Shown here piece by piece: positions 1-8,987 of a stretch of DNA of 64,000 nt (positions within the stretch are counted from its first letter, which is position 1; every line of letters starts with the position of its first letter). Origin of the DNA: Oligoflexales bacterium (GTDB taxonomy: Bacteria; Bdellovibrionota_B; Oligoflexia; Oligoflexales; RGVZ01); NCBI GenBank assembly GCA_947445775.1, contig CANFEB010000007.1, positions 1 to 64,000 of the forward strand, in the 5' to 3' direction. Both the position numbers and the translations under genes were made by a program. Under the pieces are notes generated by a model. It did no database searches, was not told the DNA's origin, and saw nothing but the letters and a program-made list of their open reading frames with translations.

Positions 1-919
1 CGGCTGTTTTGACCTGAGTGGCGAACGATGTGAGGTCTGTCTCGTCCGCGCCAGAAATGTTGGTGGTCGCACCGTCATCGCTATAGCGTAGCAAAGGACT
101 CGTCGCCGAGGGGTAGTTCCCGGTCACGGCACCGATCGCTACGCCGCGCTTGATATTGCCGGCCAATAAATTGGTTAAATCCAAGGTGCCGCTGGCTCCG
201 TTTACGGTATCTGTCGTTTTCACATTGGCCACATCCGGAAAGTCAGCTGAATAGGACGGCGTGAACTGAGTTCCCGCCACACCATAAGATGTCGACCCCG
301 ACTTGACATCGGACGCTGCAGGCAAGGTCACATTGCCGGCGACGCCTGCAATGGTCACGCCGGTCTTGATGTTACCGGCAACGATATTGCTCATATCCAC
401 TGTGCAAACCTTCGTCCCCGTTTGTCGGTCACCGTTGATGTCGTAGAAAGCGACGCCCGCGCAAACCTCTGATACCGCGACCGTCATGAGTGGAATGTCA
501 TTTGCAGGAGTGTATGCCATCGAAGCCTTTGCCTCTGCCGTATTGAGGGCAAGCTTTAGCTCAGACATGCCGGTAGCCACGCCGGCCGGCACGACCAGGG
601 AGGCAGCCGTGGCAGAGGTGACTTCAAGAGACGTCACGGCAATGCCACCGACGGTGGCAGACATGGCCTTATTAAATCCCGTTCCGGTCAAGGCAACAGT
701 GTCACCAGACTTAATTACCAGCGGACGACGGCTGGTCAGGGAAAGCACCTTGGAACTCTCTGCGGCGCAACCAGATTCAATCGAGCCAGAAGGACACGCC
801 CCAACAGAAGTTATTACCTTAACCGAAGAAGTCAAACCGCAGGCAGACAGCCCGCAAAGCCCCAAGGCGGCGATAAAAATAAATAGCAGATTTATGAAAT
901 GAATCATAAGTGCTCCCAT
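1..919 (-). CDS. Lipoprotein with IPT/TIG-like domain and internal 'GNIKxGVxIxxVxGN' repeats; C-terminus runs off window start
   Basis: Reverse-strand translation MGALMIHFINLLFIFIAALGLCGLSACG (lipobox LSAC), '...LVIKSGDTVALTGTGFNKAMSATVGG...' and repeats 'IVAGNIKTGVTIAGVAGN' / 'LLAGNIKRGVAIGAVTGN'. Absent from ORF track because it is truncated at the edge. Start 919 or 907. Confidence 0.8.
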   Translation of the reverse strand, partial: MGALMIHFINLLFIFIAALGLCGLSACGLTSSVKVITSVGACPSGSIESGCAAESSKVLSLTSRRPLVIKSGDTVALTGTGFNKAMSATVGGIAVTSLEVTSATAASLVVPAGVATGMSELKLALNTAEAKASMAYTPANDIPLMTVAVSEVCAGVAFYDINGDRQTGTKVCTVDMSNIVAGNIKTGVTIAGVAGNVTLPAASDVKSGSTSYGVAGTQFTPSYSADFPDVANVKTTDTVNGASGTLDLTNLLAGNIKRGVAIGAVTGNYPSATSPLLRYSDDGATTNISGADETDLTSFATQVKTA

Positions 920-980
920 GAGTGTTCCGTCCCAGAAACCACATCGGCATTGACCAGCCGAACTGAAGGAAACGGCGCGT

Positions 981-1044
981 AATCGAATTGACTCGAATTG
1001 ACTCGAATTGACTCGAATTGACTCGAATTGACTCGAATTGACTC
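981..1044. repeat. 10-bp tandem repeat (actcgaattg)n, about 6 copies, intergenic
   Basis: Direct reading: aatcgaattg followed by five actcgaattg units and a partial actca. Confidence 0.98.
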
Positions 1045-1370
1045 ACAAAGAATGTTACCGAAAATCAGCTGGAAATTAGGAGGGTTGGACTCGTTGCGTC
1101 ACAATAAAAAATATTTTATTGGCGGCCATTTTTTGCCACCCAGCAAGGAGGTTTGTGTAATTCATGTAATTCATCAGCGATATCGTCCCGTACCCCCTAA
1201 GCTCTTCCTATCCAAATCAGTGGGCCTCGGCCTGTTGGACTTTGATCGCCATTCCCTGGGGAAGCGAGGTCGGAGACTGCCGCGGCGAGACATGAACGAT
1301 GATTTAAAGTGTCCTAAATCGAGGACGTACAATGTGAAAACTGGAAAAAAATATCCTGCCTTATTCGCCG

Positions 1371-1433
1371 AGATCCTTCGCTGCGCTCAGGATACGATTT
1401 CGCTGCAAAAAGCGAAGCTTTTTCAGCGAAATC
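1371..1433. repeat. Two adjacent palindromes; possible terminator or REP-like element
   Basis: atcct-tcgctgcgctc-aggat, then gatttcgctgcaaaaagc/gctttttcagcgaaatc (about 17-bp stem with one bulge), directly 3' of the minus-strand CDS ending at 1437. Confidence 0.6.
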
Positions 1434-1436
1434 TAA

Positions 1437-2627
1437 TTAACCAGCAACCTGGGCAAGAAATGAAACTTGGGACACTGTCCCCATTTCCCCAGCCCGCGCC
1501 AAACTCGGTTTGCGCCCACGCTTGGCATTTTTCAGGACAACCAAGTCCGCCAGGTCAAGATTAGCCGCTGTTGCATGCATCAGCTTTTGAATCATCTCGC
1601 GAAACAGAGGGCGCAATTCGCTGTCTGACTCCAGTTCGCGCATGATGGTAAAAAACGTCGGTTCTGCCTTCAAAAACCCCAGCGCGATAACAAGATCACG
1701 GCCAAGTTCCTTGGAGTTTACCTCTGACACGACCCTGAAGAGCGCTGAAAATTGCAGCAAAAGCGCACGCTTGGCCATCCGGTATTGCTCATTCGGCAAG
1801 GCCCCGACGGTGGCCGACAACGCCGTAAGAAACAGGCCAAAGCGATCGGTGTTTTTCAAGGCATAGAATTTGATCGATTCATGGATCATGACCTGAGTGT
1901 GATGATCAGCTTCAAGGATGAGCGGCATATTTTCCAAAAGATACTGCAAAGCCACCGCCTCGACTTTTTTGCGGAATAGCATGGCAAACAAATGATCCAA
2001 TACCGTATGACCGAATCGGCTCATCACACGATTGAAAAATGGCTTGTCCACCAAACCTTGCTCGGTCTCACCAAAGTAATGGATCAAGCTCAGGCGCACG
2101 GCATCGCTATTGGAATTACTGGCACTCAATAAATACGTTGCCACGCGGTCGAGCAACTGGCGCACACCCTTCAACTGTCCTGGGAACTGAAGGTCATAGC
2201 TTTGGATTGCAAAACCTAACTCGCAGACTAGCACAACACTTAAATCATAGATTTCGACGCCGTGGCCCTTGTCGGCATACTCCGCCGAAAAAACCACCTC
2301 CATCAACACTCTACAAGCCTGCTCACTCTGCGGATTGCTGAAAAGTTCTTCAAGGAGCACGACCAGCATGCGCTCGCTGCCGGCGTTGGCCAATAAGACG
2401 AGAATTGATTCAACGAGAATCTCTTGGGACAACCGAATGTCGGAGTGTTCGCAGAGGCGATTCACCAAATAACGTATGATCGTTGCTTGCTCGTCATGAG
2501 ACATGCTGCCAGCCATGTGGTGGGCCTCTTTCCAGGGCAGAACCACGCCAATATCAATCAGGTGATGAGCCTGATCAACTGACTTGCAATGGCGCCATGA
2601 CGGCGCGGATGCTGAACGTTTTGCCAT
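1437..2627 (-). CDS. Hypothetical protein, alpha-helical
   Basis: 396-aa ORF; no recognised motif. Confidence 0.75.
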   Translation of the reverse strand: MAKRSASAPSWRHCKSVDQAHHLIDIGVVLPWKEAHHMAGSMSHDEQATIIRYLVNRLCEHSDIRLSQEILVESILVLLANAGSERMLVVLLEELFSNPQSEQACRVLMEVVFSAEYADKGHGVEIYDLSVVLVCELGFAIQSYDLQFPGQLKGVRQLLDRVATYLLSASNSNSDAVRLSLIHYFGETEQGLVDKPFFNRVMSRFGHTVLDHLFAMLFRKKVEAVALQYLLENMPLILEADHHTQVMIHESIKFYALKNTDRFGLFLTALSATVGALPNEQYRMAKRALLLQFSALFRVVSEVNSKELGRDLVIALGFLKAEPTFFTIMRELESDSELRPLFREMIQKLMHATAANLDLADLVVLKNAKRGRKPSLARAGEMGTVSQVSFLAQVAG

Positions 2628-2651
2628 GGTATATTTACTCCCCGTCTTTCA

Positions 2652-3239
2652 TCACTTGGCAGTTTTTGTCATTGCTGAATCATTGATCGCATTCACAAGG
2701 CGCTGGATACCCTCTTTCGCTCGGTCAGATAACACCTGAAACTGCAATCCGTAACCGACTGGATAGCGCTTGTCCGAGTTGTATCTCACGACCAGAGCAA
2801 CCGCGTTAAAGGGTTGTTCCATGCCCTCGGGCTTGACCGACAATTTAAGCTTTTCACCCACCGAAAAAATTGGTTCCGTCGTCTCAACAAAAATGCCGGT
2901 GCTGGATATATTGATGCCACTGCCGATGGTGAGGTTGCCGTTGTTATGAATCACCACCCGGCCACCGATGGATGCTCGGGGAGCGACCGCACGGCGTTCC
3001 TCTAATTTTGCAGCTGTTGACTTGTCCACGGCTGCCTTCGGCATGCCAAGCTCCTCATGGCATTCTTCGATGGGACGCCAGTCCTTCCAGCCGACCCTGA
3101 AAACAAATGAATCCAGAGCCACCGCCTTGCGAGCGATCAATTGCCCGGTCTGATCTGTGGTAAAAGGCCCAAGCTGCACGCCACCTGCGTACAGAAACCA
3201 CACTGCTTCGTTCCCTGATGTTTGATCCAGCTGAGTCAT
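2652..3239 (-). CDS. GYF_2 (DUF4339-like) plus PilZ domain protein
   Basis: N-term 'VWFLYAGGVQLGPFTTDQTGQLI...DSFVFRVGWKDWRPIEE' is GYF_2-like; C-term '...NISSTGIFVET...VVRYNSDKRYPVGYGLQF' is PilZ-like. Start MTQLDQ has GGAGGG upstream, preferred over ORF-track start 3275. Confidence 0.8.
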   Translation of the reverse strand: MTQLDQTSGNEAVWFLYAGGVQLGPFTTDQTGQLIARKAVALDSFVFRVGWKDWRPIEECHEELGMPKAAVDKSTAAKLEERRAVAPRASIGGRVVIHNNGNLTIGSGINISSTGIFVETTEPIFSVGEKLKLSVKPEGMEQPFNAVALVVRYNSDKRYPVGYGLQFQVLSDRAKEGIQRLVNAINDSAMTKTAK

Positions 3240-3465
3240 GGTGCAATTCCCTCCAATGAATCGTCTTGATTGCATCCCACATTTCGGAGGATGCCAAGAA
3301 AGCTTTAGTAAAAACTTTAGGAATTCTTAAAAGCAGCTATAGATTCGGGCGGTTGGCAGTGAGTGAGCAAAAAAACTTCAATTTGCCGGCGTGGTACCAT
3401 CATCCAAAGCGAACCAAACGATCGGCCGGGCCTTTAGAACAGACCGAAACGAAAATGGACAACAA

Positions 3466-4032
3466 ATGCGCAACAAATTCCTGCTCCTTTATGTTTTTTT
3501 ATCGACAATGATTTCCCAGGAAACTGTGCTGGCCGCTGTGCCACTAAATTTCGAGCCACGCAGACCACCCGCCAAACTGGAATGGATTCGCTTCATGGAC
3601 CTGTCAGGAAACGAGGCTGAATCCCTCTGGAACGACCAGCTCCATAAGGGCACAAAACTGGCAGACTGGGATTGGAAGTGGCGTCTGGGCTGGATCGGGC
3701 TTTGTCGTAAAGGCAAGCCAGCCTTCTGCAGCACCGTCCTTGCCGACGGTCTCGCCGATAAGGCCTTGGTCGTCCGGGCTGAATCAGCTTCTGCCATGGG
3801 CAAGTCCCACGCGGCGAGCATGGACCCTGATGCGTCACGCAAATTACTGGCCATGCTTGACGACCCTCGCAACCGCCGCGGCAAGACCCCCGTGATGGTT
3901 CAAAAGCGGGCTCTCTACGCCCTGCACCAAATTGGCCATGCCGAGTCAAATAAAGCTGCGTCAGCCATTGCAGCAAAAGACCCAGCCCTCAAAGAATACT
4001 GGTCCAAACTGACTGGTGGTATCGCTGAGTAG
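3466..4032 (+). CDS. Exported hypothetical protein with HEAT-like repeats
   Basis: MRNKFLLLYVFLSTMISQETVLAA signal peptide; 'VVRAESASAMGKSH...VQKRALYALHQIG' HEAT-like. Confidence 0.65.
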   Translation: MRNKFLLLYVFLSTMISQETVLAAVPLNFEPRRPPAKLEWIRFMDLSGNEAESLWNDQLHKGTKLADWDWKWRLGWIGLCRKGKPAFCSTVLADGLADKALVVRAESASAMGKSHAASMDPDASRKLLAMLDDPRNRRGKTPVMVQKRALYALHQIGHAESNKAASAIAAKDPALKEYWSKLTGGIAE

Positions 4033-4038
4033 GACAAT

Positions 4039-5316
4039 TTAAAACCTGTCTGGATTGCGCGCGACAATAACTGCCGCAAGAAATTTTGGAACGTAGTCGA
4101 CAGTTTCATCCGGCAATTGATCCACAAGATGCCAAAAGTCAGCGACCCGCGATTGCTTGATCGTGGATGCAATCTGATAACGCTGGACCCGATTTTGACC
4201 CGTATTGTAGGATGCAATCGCCAACAAATAACGCTGACTGCCAAAGGTTTTGATAAGCAAGTTCAGATAGGCCGCTGCGGCGCGCGAGCTTTTGACCGGC
4301 TCCACCCTCTCATCGATTTTGCGGGCTAGATCAACCCGCAATCCATACTCTCTCGCCGTCGCCGGCATCAGCTGCCAAAGTCCACGCGCTCCCGCTGAAG
4401 ATAACGCATGGGTCTCGTAAGCGGATTCAATCCAAACAAGATATCCAAGGTCCAAGGGCAAATTCTGTTCTCGCAAGGCTGCCTCAATGGGGGCGATAAA
4501 TTGCTGCCGGCGCTGAAGAAGCACCTTGTGAAATCCACGCCTGGTAAATCTTGAAATCCACATTTGCACTTTGGCGATGAAGGCCTCATCCATGATGGAT
4601 GGCGGAGTCTCACCAAACCGGACAGATATGTTGACGATTTCGTCCCAGATAAAATTCCGGTCTGGTTGCATCTGAACTGAAACGTCAATCTGTTGAGGCG
4701 CAGCTTCGCGGGCAGTCGGAGTCAACGCCCGGAGTTCGAACGGCGCAACATTACCCTTGGATATCCGGCGCTCATGGTTCTCCAGCGCCCCGACACCCAC
4801 AAATACACCCAACGCAAGAACCAGCCCAGTCATCATAGCGACCGCAATGGTCTTGACCCGATTCCCGGATCGCCATGTCAGATCGCCGAAAATCGCTTGG
4901 GCCGCGGCATCAGCATCCCTTCCAGAAAATCTGCCGGAAGGTAGGCGACCCATGGACGACAGGTGGAGCTTGAGGCGACCGGTCATTCGGCTTTGCTGCA
5001 ACGGATCCCATTGGCTACATTGAAACGTGGATGATCCCCCGACGGTTATCCGGTCGCCCGCACGCATTTTTGAAGTCTTGCCGAGAACCTTGCCATTCAT
5101 TCGACTGCCATATGTCGTGGCCAAATCTTTGACCAGAATTTTGCCATGAGCGCGGTAAAAGATGCAGATGTGTTTTTCGGCAACTGTAGGGTCGCCAACC
5201 AGAATTGCGCCGCACGATGGATCAGACCCAACGTAAAAAAGCTCTCCCGGTCCAATGGAAAAAGTTTGCCCACTCAGTGGACCGGAAACAAAGCGAATGG
5301 TTACACGGTCAGCCAT
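4039..5316 (-). CDS. FHA domain - TM - lytic transglycosylase (SLT) fusion
   Basis: N-term FHA '...FYVGSDPSCGAILVGDPTVAEKHICIFY...VKDLATTYGSRMNG'; TM 'TIAVAMMTGLVLALGVFVGVGAL'; C-term SLT 'LPLDLGYLVWIESAYETHALSSAGARGLWQLMPATAREYGLRVD...YLLAIASYNTGQNRV'. Confidence 0.88.
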   Translation of the reverse strand: MADRVTIRFVSGPLSGQTFSIGPGELFYVGSDPSCGAILVGDPTVAEKHICIFYRAHGKILVKDLATTYGSRMNGKVLGKTSKMRAGDRITVGGSSTFQCSQWDPLQQSRMTGRLKLHLSSMGRLPSGRFSGRDADAAAQAIFGDLTWRSGNRVKTIAVAMMTGLVLALGVFVGVGALENHERRISKGNVAPFELRALTPTAREAAPQQIDVSVQMQPDRNFIWDEIVNISVRFGETPPSIMDEAFIAKVQMWISRFTRRGFHKVLLQRRQQFIAPIEAALREQNLPLDLGYLVWIESAYETHALSSAGARGLWQLMPATAREYGLRVDLARKIDERVEPVKSSRAAAAYLNLLIKTFGSQRYLLAIASYNTGQNRVQRYQIASTIKQSRVADFWHLVDQLPDETVDYVPKFLAAVIVARNPDRF

Positions 5317-5328
5317 ACTTCCCAACCC

Positions 5329-7029
5329 TCATGACCCGACGTTTGAGGCACCTGAATTACTTGAATCACTTGAATCAGGTACCTCGGGACGAACTTCGAA
5401 ACGCAAATGCAAATTTCCGATTTTCAGCACATCCCCGTGACAAATCAGACGAGCCTCGGAAATCGTAAACCCATTGACTCGATCATAAACCCTTCTTGTT
5501 ACAGCGGAAGTCAGGACTTTGAATTGAACCTTGCCGTTTTCGACAGTCATTTCAGCGTGCTTGCGCCGGACATTGGCAGCCCCAGGCAAGTGAATACCGC
5601 AAACCCCCGAAGTTCCAATCAAGTTTCGTCCCTGCTTGACAGGGAGCACCATCCCAATGCCTGGACCACTGAGCACTGACAGCCAACCTACAAGTCCATC
5701 ATCGCGGTACGGGCAATTTGTAAAACTCCGTTTAACCCGAAGACCACACGTGTTGCACCTGACCGTCCGCAATATCAGACGCAGGGAAATCCAAAGGTAA
5801 CGCAGGACAAAGATCATTGCTGAAAACAATACAAACGCCAAAACACCGGCAACTGCCCGCTCGGTTGGATTCAATCCCTTAATGGTCAGAACCAATTGCT
5901 CGCCGGGAGGGCGCGCCTTGTTGAACTGCGCAATGTTCTCCTGCCACACCTGGGGAAGCGGCACAGAAAGAACTCCAGAAGACACCCGTTGTCCGTGATA
6001 GGTGATTCCTAGGCTGAAAAATGAAAAGCCGTCTTGCGCGATTGCATTTCGCCCGTCCCACGTGCCAATCAATGGAAACAAATTGAAAGTAGCAACGTAC
6101 TCTTCGTTGAGGTTGGCAAGAACATTCAAAAGCGCTGGAAAAAGGTCAACCCGCGATATCACCTTCTGCACGAAGCCACCGGACATCATCTCTGGTTTTT
6201 CAAACGAAGCCTCAGCAGACACTCCGGCACTGGGAATATTATCGGCCCTTAAAAGGTAAACGGCCACCTCGCTGGCCGCGAGCTCCGCAAGGCAGGTTTC
6301 GAGACGGCGGATACGTTCTCGTGACGCCTCAGATGGATTACCGAGAAGAATCAGAGCCTTTTGTTCGCCGGGCTTGGAGGCGTAGCGTGACCAGTCCTTG
6401 AACTTACCCGCTGCTGCGCACACTGCCTCATGGATTCCAGTCACGGTGCCGTTGGGTTCGGCGTCCAATAATTTTCGCTGAACGGCGCGAACATTATCGG
6501 CCTGTTCTGGAGTTGCCCCGGCGATTTCTCGCACACCTACAGATGTTGCCGAGAGCAACGAAAAAAATTCACTTCTCGTCAGCGGCAGATTTTCCGCAAT
6601 CGTCTGCTGAAACCCCTGAAGGACGGACTGTTGAACATTAGAGGCGAATGGCAACGCGATCACAAGGCGACGCGTTCGTGGCTGAACAGCACTACCAAAC
6701 ATAGTCAGCGACTCTGGTTTAATTTGTATTTTTGTAGAGCGACCAAGTTCGAGCGTGAATGCCTCGCGATCGACCGTGGTTACAGGAAACGAGGCATTGT
6801 TTTCTAACTCAATGACGCGACTGTAAATGACTAGTTTGAAATCATCGGTCGGCTCCACACTGCGCACGATAATCTTTTTTTCGGCGGCCTGGGCAGAATT
6901 TTCTGGAAAAACTCCTGCGTAAATTCCAAGCGCCCCTGCAGACACCAATCCAAAAAAGAATGCAAATCGGATTGAATTCAAGGCGTGTGACAAGTCTTTT
7001 GATAAGGCATTGGGTAAGTCATGGTGCAT
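5329..7029 (-). CDS. Exported membrane protein with vWA-like region, Cys pair segment and C-terminal FHA-like domain
   Basis: Signal peptide, vWA-like 'RTRRLVIALPFASNV', TM, 'RCNTCGLRVKRSFTNCPYRDDG', then 'LIGTSGVCGIHLPGAANVRRKHAEMTVENGKV...GDVLKIGNLHLRF'. C-term 'DSSDSSNS' from a 9-bp repeat. Confidence 0.75.
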   Translation of the reverse strand: MHHDLPNALSKDLSHALNSIRFAFFFGLVSAGALGIYAGVFPENSAQAAEKKIIVRSVEPTDDFKLVIYSRVIELENNASFPVTTVDREAFTLELGRSTKIQIKPESLTMFGSAVQPRTRRLVIALPFASNVQQSVLQGFQQTIAENLPLTRSEFFSLLSATSVGVREIAGATPEQADNVRAVQRKLLDAEPNGTVTGIHEAVCAAAGKFKDWSRYASKPGEQKALILLGNPSEASRERIRRLETCLAELAASEVAVYLLRADNIPSAGVSAEASFEKPEMMSGGFVQKVISRVDLFPALLNVLANLNEEYVATFNLFPLIGTWDGRNAIAQDGFSFFSLGITYHGQRVSSGVLSVPLPQVWQENIAQFNKARPPGEQLVLTIKGLNPTERAVAGVLAFVLFSAMIFVLRYLWISLRLILRTVRCNTCGLRVKRSFTNCPYRDDGLVGWLSVLSGPGIGMVLPVKQGRNLIGTSGVCGIHLPGAANVRRKHAEMTVENGKVQFKVLTSAVTRRVYDRVNGFTISEARLICHGDVLKIGNLHLRFEVRPEVPDSSDSSNSGASNVGS

Positions 7030-7038
7030 GAATGCTTC

Positions 7039-7839
7039 CTAGAGAATTTTAACGAAGAAACTATGGCTGCCAATATGCACCTCGTCCGAATCGAGGAGCG
7101 GCCTCCGGGAGGGATTCGGACCTTTCCCTTGGATCAATACGCAATCGCCCGGAGCCACTGCAAAGTGGCCACTGCGGGGTGCGAGTTTGGCATCGACCAT
7201 GGACAACTCCAGACCCGGCGCCGATCCAAAATGATTGTCACCGGCAATCAAGCGAAAATCTTGGCCCGTATACGCGCCGTACAATCCCACCAGCCAGCCC
7301 AGACAAATTCTTTTGGGGGTTTCATTTCGAAATAGCGGTGATTGCGGGCGCGGGCGCAGGGTCGGTTTGTAGCCGGGTTCCATGCGTGTTGCCGCGCGAA
7401 ATGTGAAATGCGCAGATCCAATGCCGATCTCGTCGCCGTCAAGAATTTGCGCCGAACTGACATTCTGACCGTTGACAAACAATCCGTCTCGCCCGCCCAA
7501 ATCACGAATGCTGACCGCACCCGATTCAACGGTGATTTCCCCATGCCGCACGGAAATTCCGGGATGGGTTATGCAAATATTGGAATTGTAACCTGATCCG
7601 ATCGTGTGGCTTCCCTGGCAGACGCGAAAATCTTCGCCCCAATGCTGACCATTCAAACCAACCAACCAACCGCCAATAGGTTGTCCATTGAAGCCGCCTG
7701 CACTCTGGGTTGAACAAAGTGAGTGGGACAATCCGAACTGGGCTTTCATGGCTCCGCGCCCAAGTCCGCGTTCTGCCAGGGGACAGACCTTGCCAACCGT
7801 GCCCGTCATGCCCACCATCCCCGCCAAGCCCATAGCCAT
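7039..7839 (-). CDS. Tandem double-FHA-domain protein
   Basis: 'TIGSGYNSNICITHPGISVRHGEITVESGAVSIRDLGGRDGLFVNGQ...GDEIGIGSAHFTF' and a second more divergent copy 'HFGSAPGLELSMVDAKLAPRSGHFAV...DEVHIGSHSFFV'. Confidence 0.8.
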   Translation of the reverse strand: MAMGLAGMVGMTGTVGKVCPLAERGLGRGAMKAQFGLSHSLCSTQSAGGFNGQPIGGWLVGLNGQHWGEDFRVCQGSHTIGSGYNSNICITHPGISVRHGEITVESGAVSIRDLGGRDGLFVNGQNVSSAQILDGDEIGIGSAHFTFRAATRMEPGYKPTLRPRPQSPLFRNETPKRICLGWLVGLYGAYTGQDFRLIAGDNHFGSAPGLELSMVDAKLAPRSGHFAVAPGDCVLIQGKGPNPSRRPLLDSDEVHIGSHSFFVKIL

Positions 7840-7880
7840 TCCTCCAATTGAGTCAAGAGGTCCTGCCGGGCGCAGGTTTC

Positions 7881-8987
7881 CTACCGGGTAAAAACCAAAT
7901 ATTTATCAGGCGGCATCACATCTGCTGCCACAACTTTTCCAATCACAGAGGCCGACGCGAATCCTGCGGACTTGATCGCCCTCAATGCCAGGGTTGCCTC
8001 ACCAGCCGGGACCGCTAAAAATAGACCGCCTGACGTCTGAGGATCCACCACCAACTTGCGGCGCAATTCGCCCCACCTTGCAGCGGCGTCGCCCTCCGTG
8101 CCAAGAACCCAAGCCACACGTGAATTCGTATATTCAGCGTTGGTTGTATGAGCCTTGGTCAAATGGCCGGCATCCAGACAATCGAGTGCTCCTTCCAGTG
8201 TAGGCAAAGAATCGGGATTGATCAAAAATCCACAGCCACTGGCTTCAGCCATTTGCACTGCGTGCCCAGCCAGGCCAAAACCGGTGATGTCGGTCGCAGC
8301 GTGAACGGTGAACGGTGCCATGGCATCAATGATGTCGTTAATGGTGGTCATGCTGGTAATGGCACCCCGGGTCCAAGCCTCGGATGCCACACCCTTCTTG
8401 ATGGCTGCGGTGATAGTACCGGTCCCCAATCCCTTGGTCAGGATCAAGGCATCTCCAGGCCTAGCGCCCTTATTGGTCCATTGACGCCCCTTGTGCACGA
8501 AGCCGCTCACGGAAAAGCCCATTTTCAGGGTCTCGTCGTCAATTGTGTGCCCCCCTGCCAAGGCGATGCCCGCCTGGTTCAAGATGGACATGGCGCCATC
8601 CATCAATTGCCTGATCACGCTGAGAGGCAACGTACTGACAGGAAACGCCAGAATCGTCATCGCCGTCACCGGCTTGCCGCCCATCGCATAAACGTCGCTG
8701 ATGGCGTTGGCGGCAGCCACGGCGCCAAATTCAAAGGGATCATCGACAATCGGCGTAAAAAAATCCAACGTTTGGACCAAAAGGCGCCCATCACCAAGAT
8801 CCCAGAGGCAAGCATCGTCCATGGTTTCGTGCCCGAGCACCAACTCCGGCGGGCGAGTCTGTTTCAGTCCAGAAAGCACTTCCCGCAGCGCGCCTGCTGG
8901 GAGTTTCGCAGCACAACCGCCTTTTTGAACGGTTTGGGTTAGTTTAATGGCTGACATATTTATCTCGGACATTTTAACCTCTGACAT
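7881..8987 (-). CDS. selD: Selenide, water dikinase
   Basis: 'KGGCAAKLPAGALREVL' catalytic Cys/Lys segment, 'DDACLWDLGDGRLLVQTLDFFTPIVDDPFEFGAVAAANAISDVYAMGGKPVTA', 'DPQTSGGLFLAVP'. Confidence 0.95.
   Translation of the reverse strand: MSEVKMSEINMSAIKLTQTVQKGGCAAKLPAGALREVLSGLKQTRPPELVLGHETMDDACLWDLGDGRLLVQTLDFFTPIVDDPFEFGAVAAANAISDVYAMGGKPVTAMTILAFPVSTLPLSVIRQLMDGAMSILNQAGIALAGGHTIDDETLKMGFSVSGFVHKGRQWTNKGARPGDALILTKGLGTGTITAAIKKGVASEAWTRGAITSMTTINDIIDAMAPFTVHAATDITGFGLAGHAVQMAEASGCGFLINPDSLPTLEGALDCLDAGHLTKAHTTNAEYTNSRVAWVLGTEGDAAARWGELRRKLVVDPQTSGGLFLAVPAGEATLALRAIKSAGFASASVIGKVVAADVMPPDKYLVFTR

Noticed and set aside
1028-1564. 178-aa plus-strand ORF
   Set aside because: Runs through the 10-bp repeat and the palindromes and overlaps the minus-strand CDS tail; no protein-like composition.
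8148-8942. 264-aa plus-strand ORF opposite selD
   Set aside because: Antisense shadow of a well-conserved selD.
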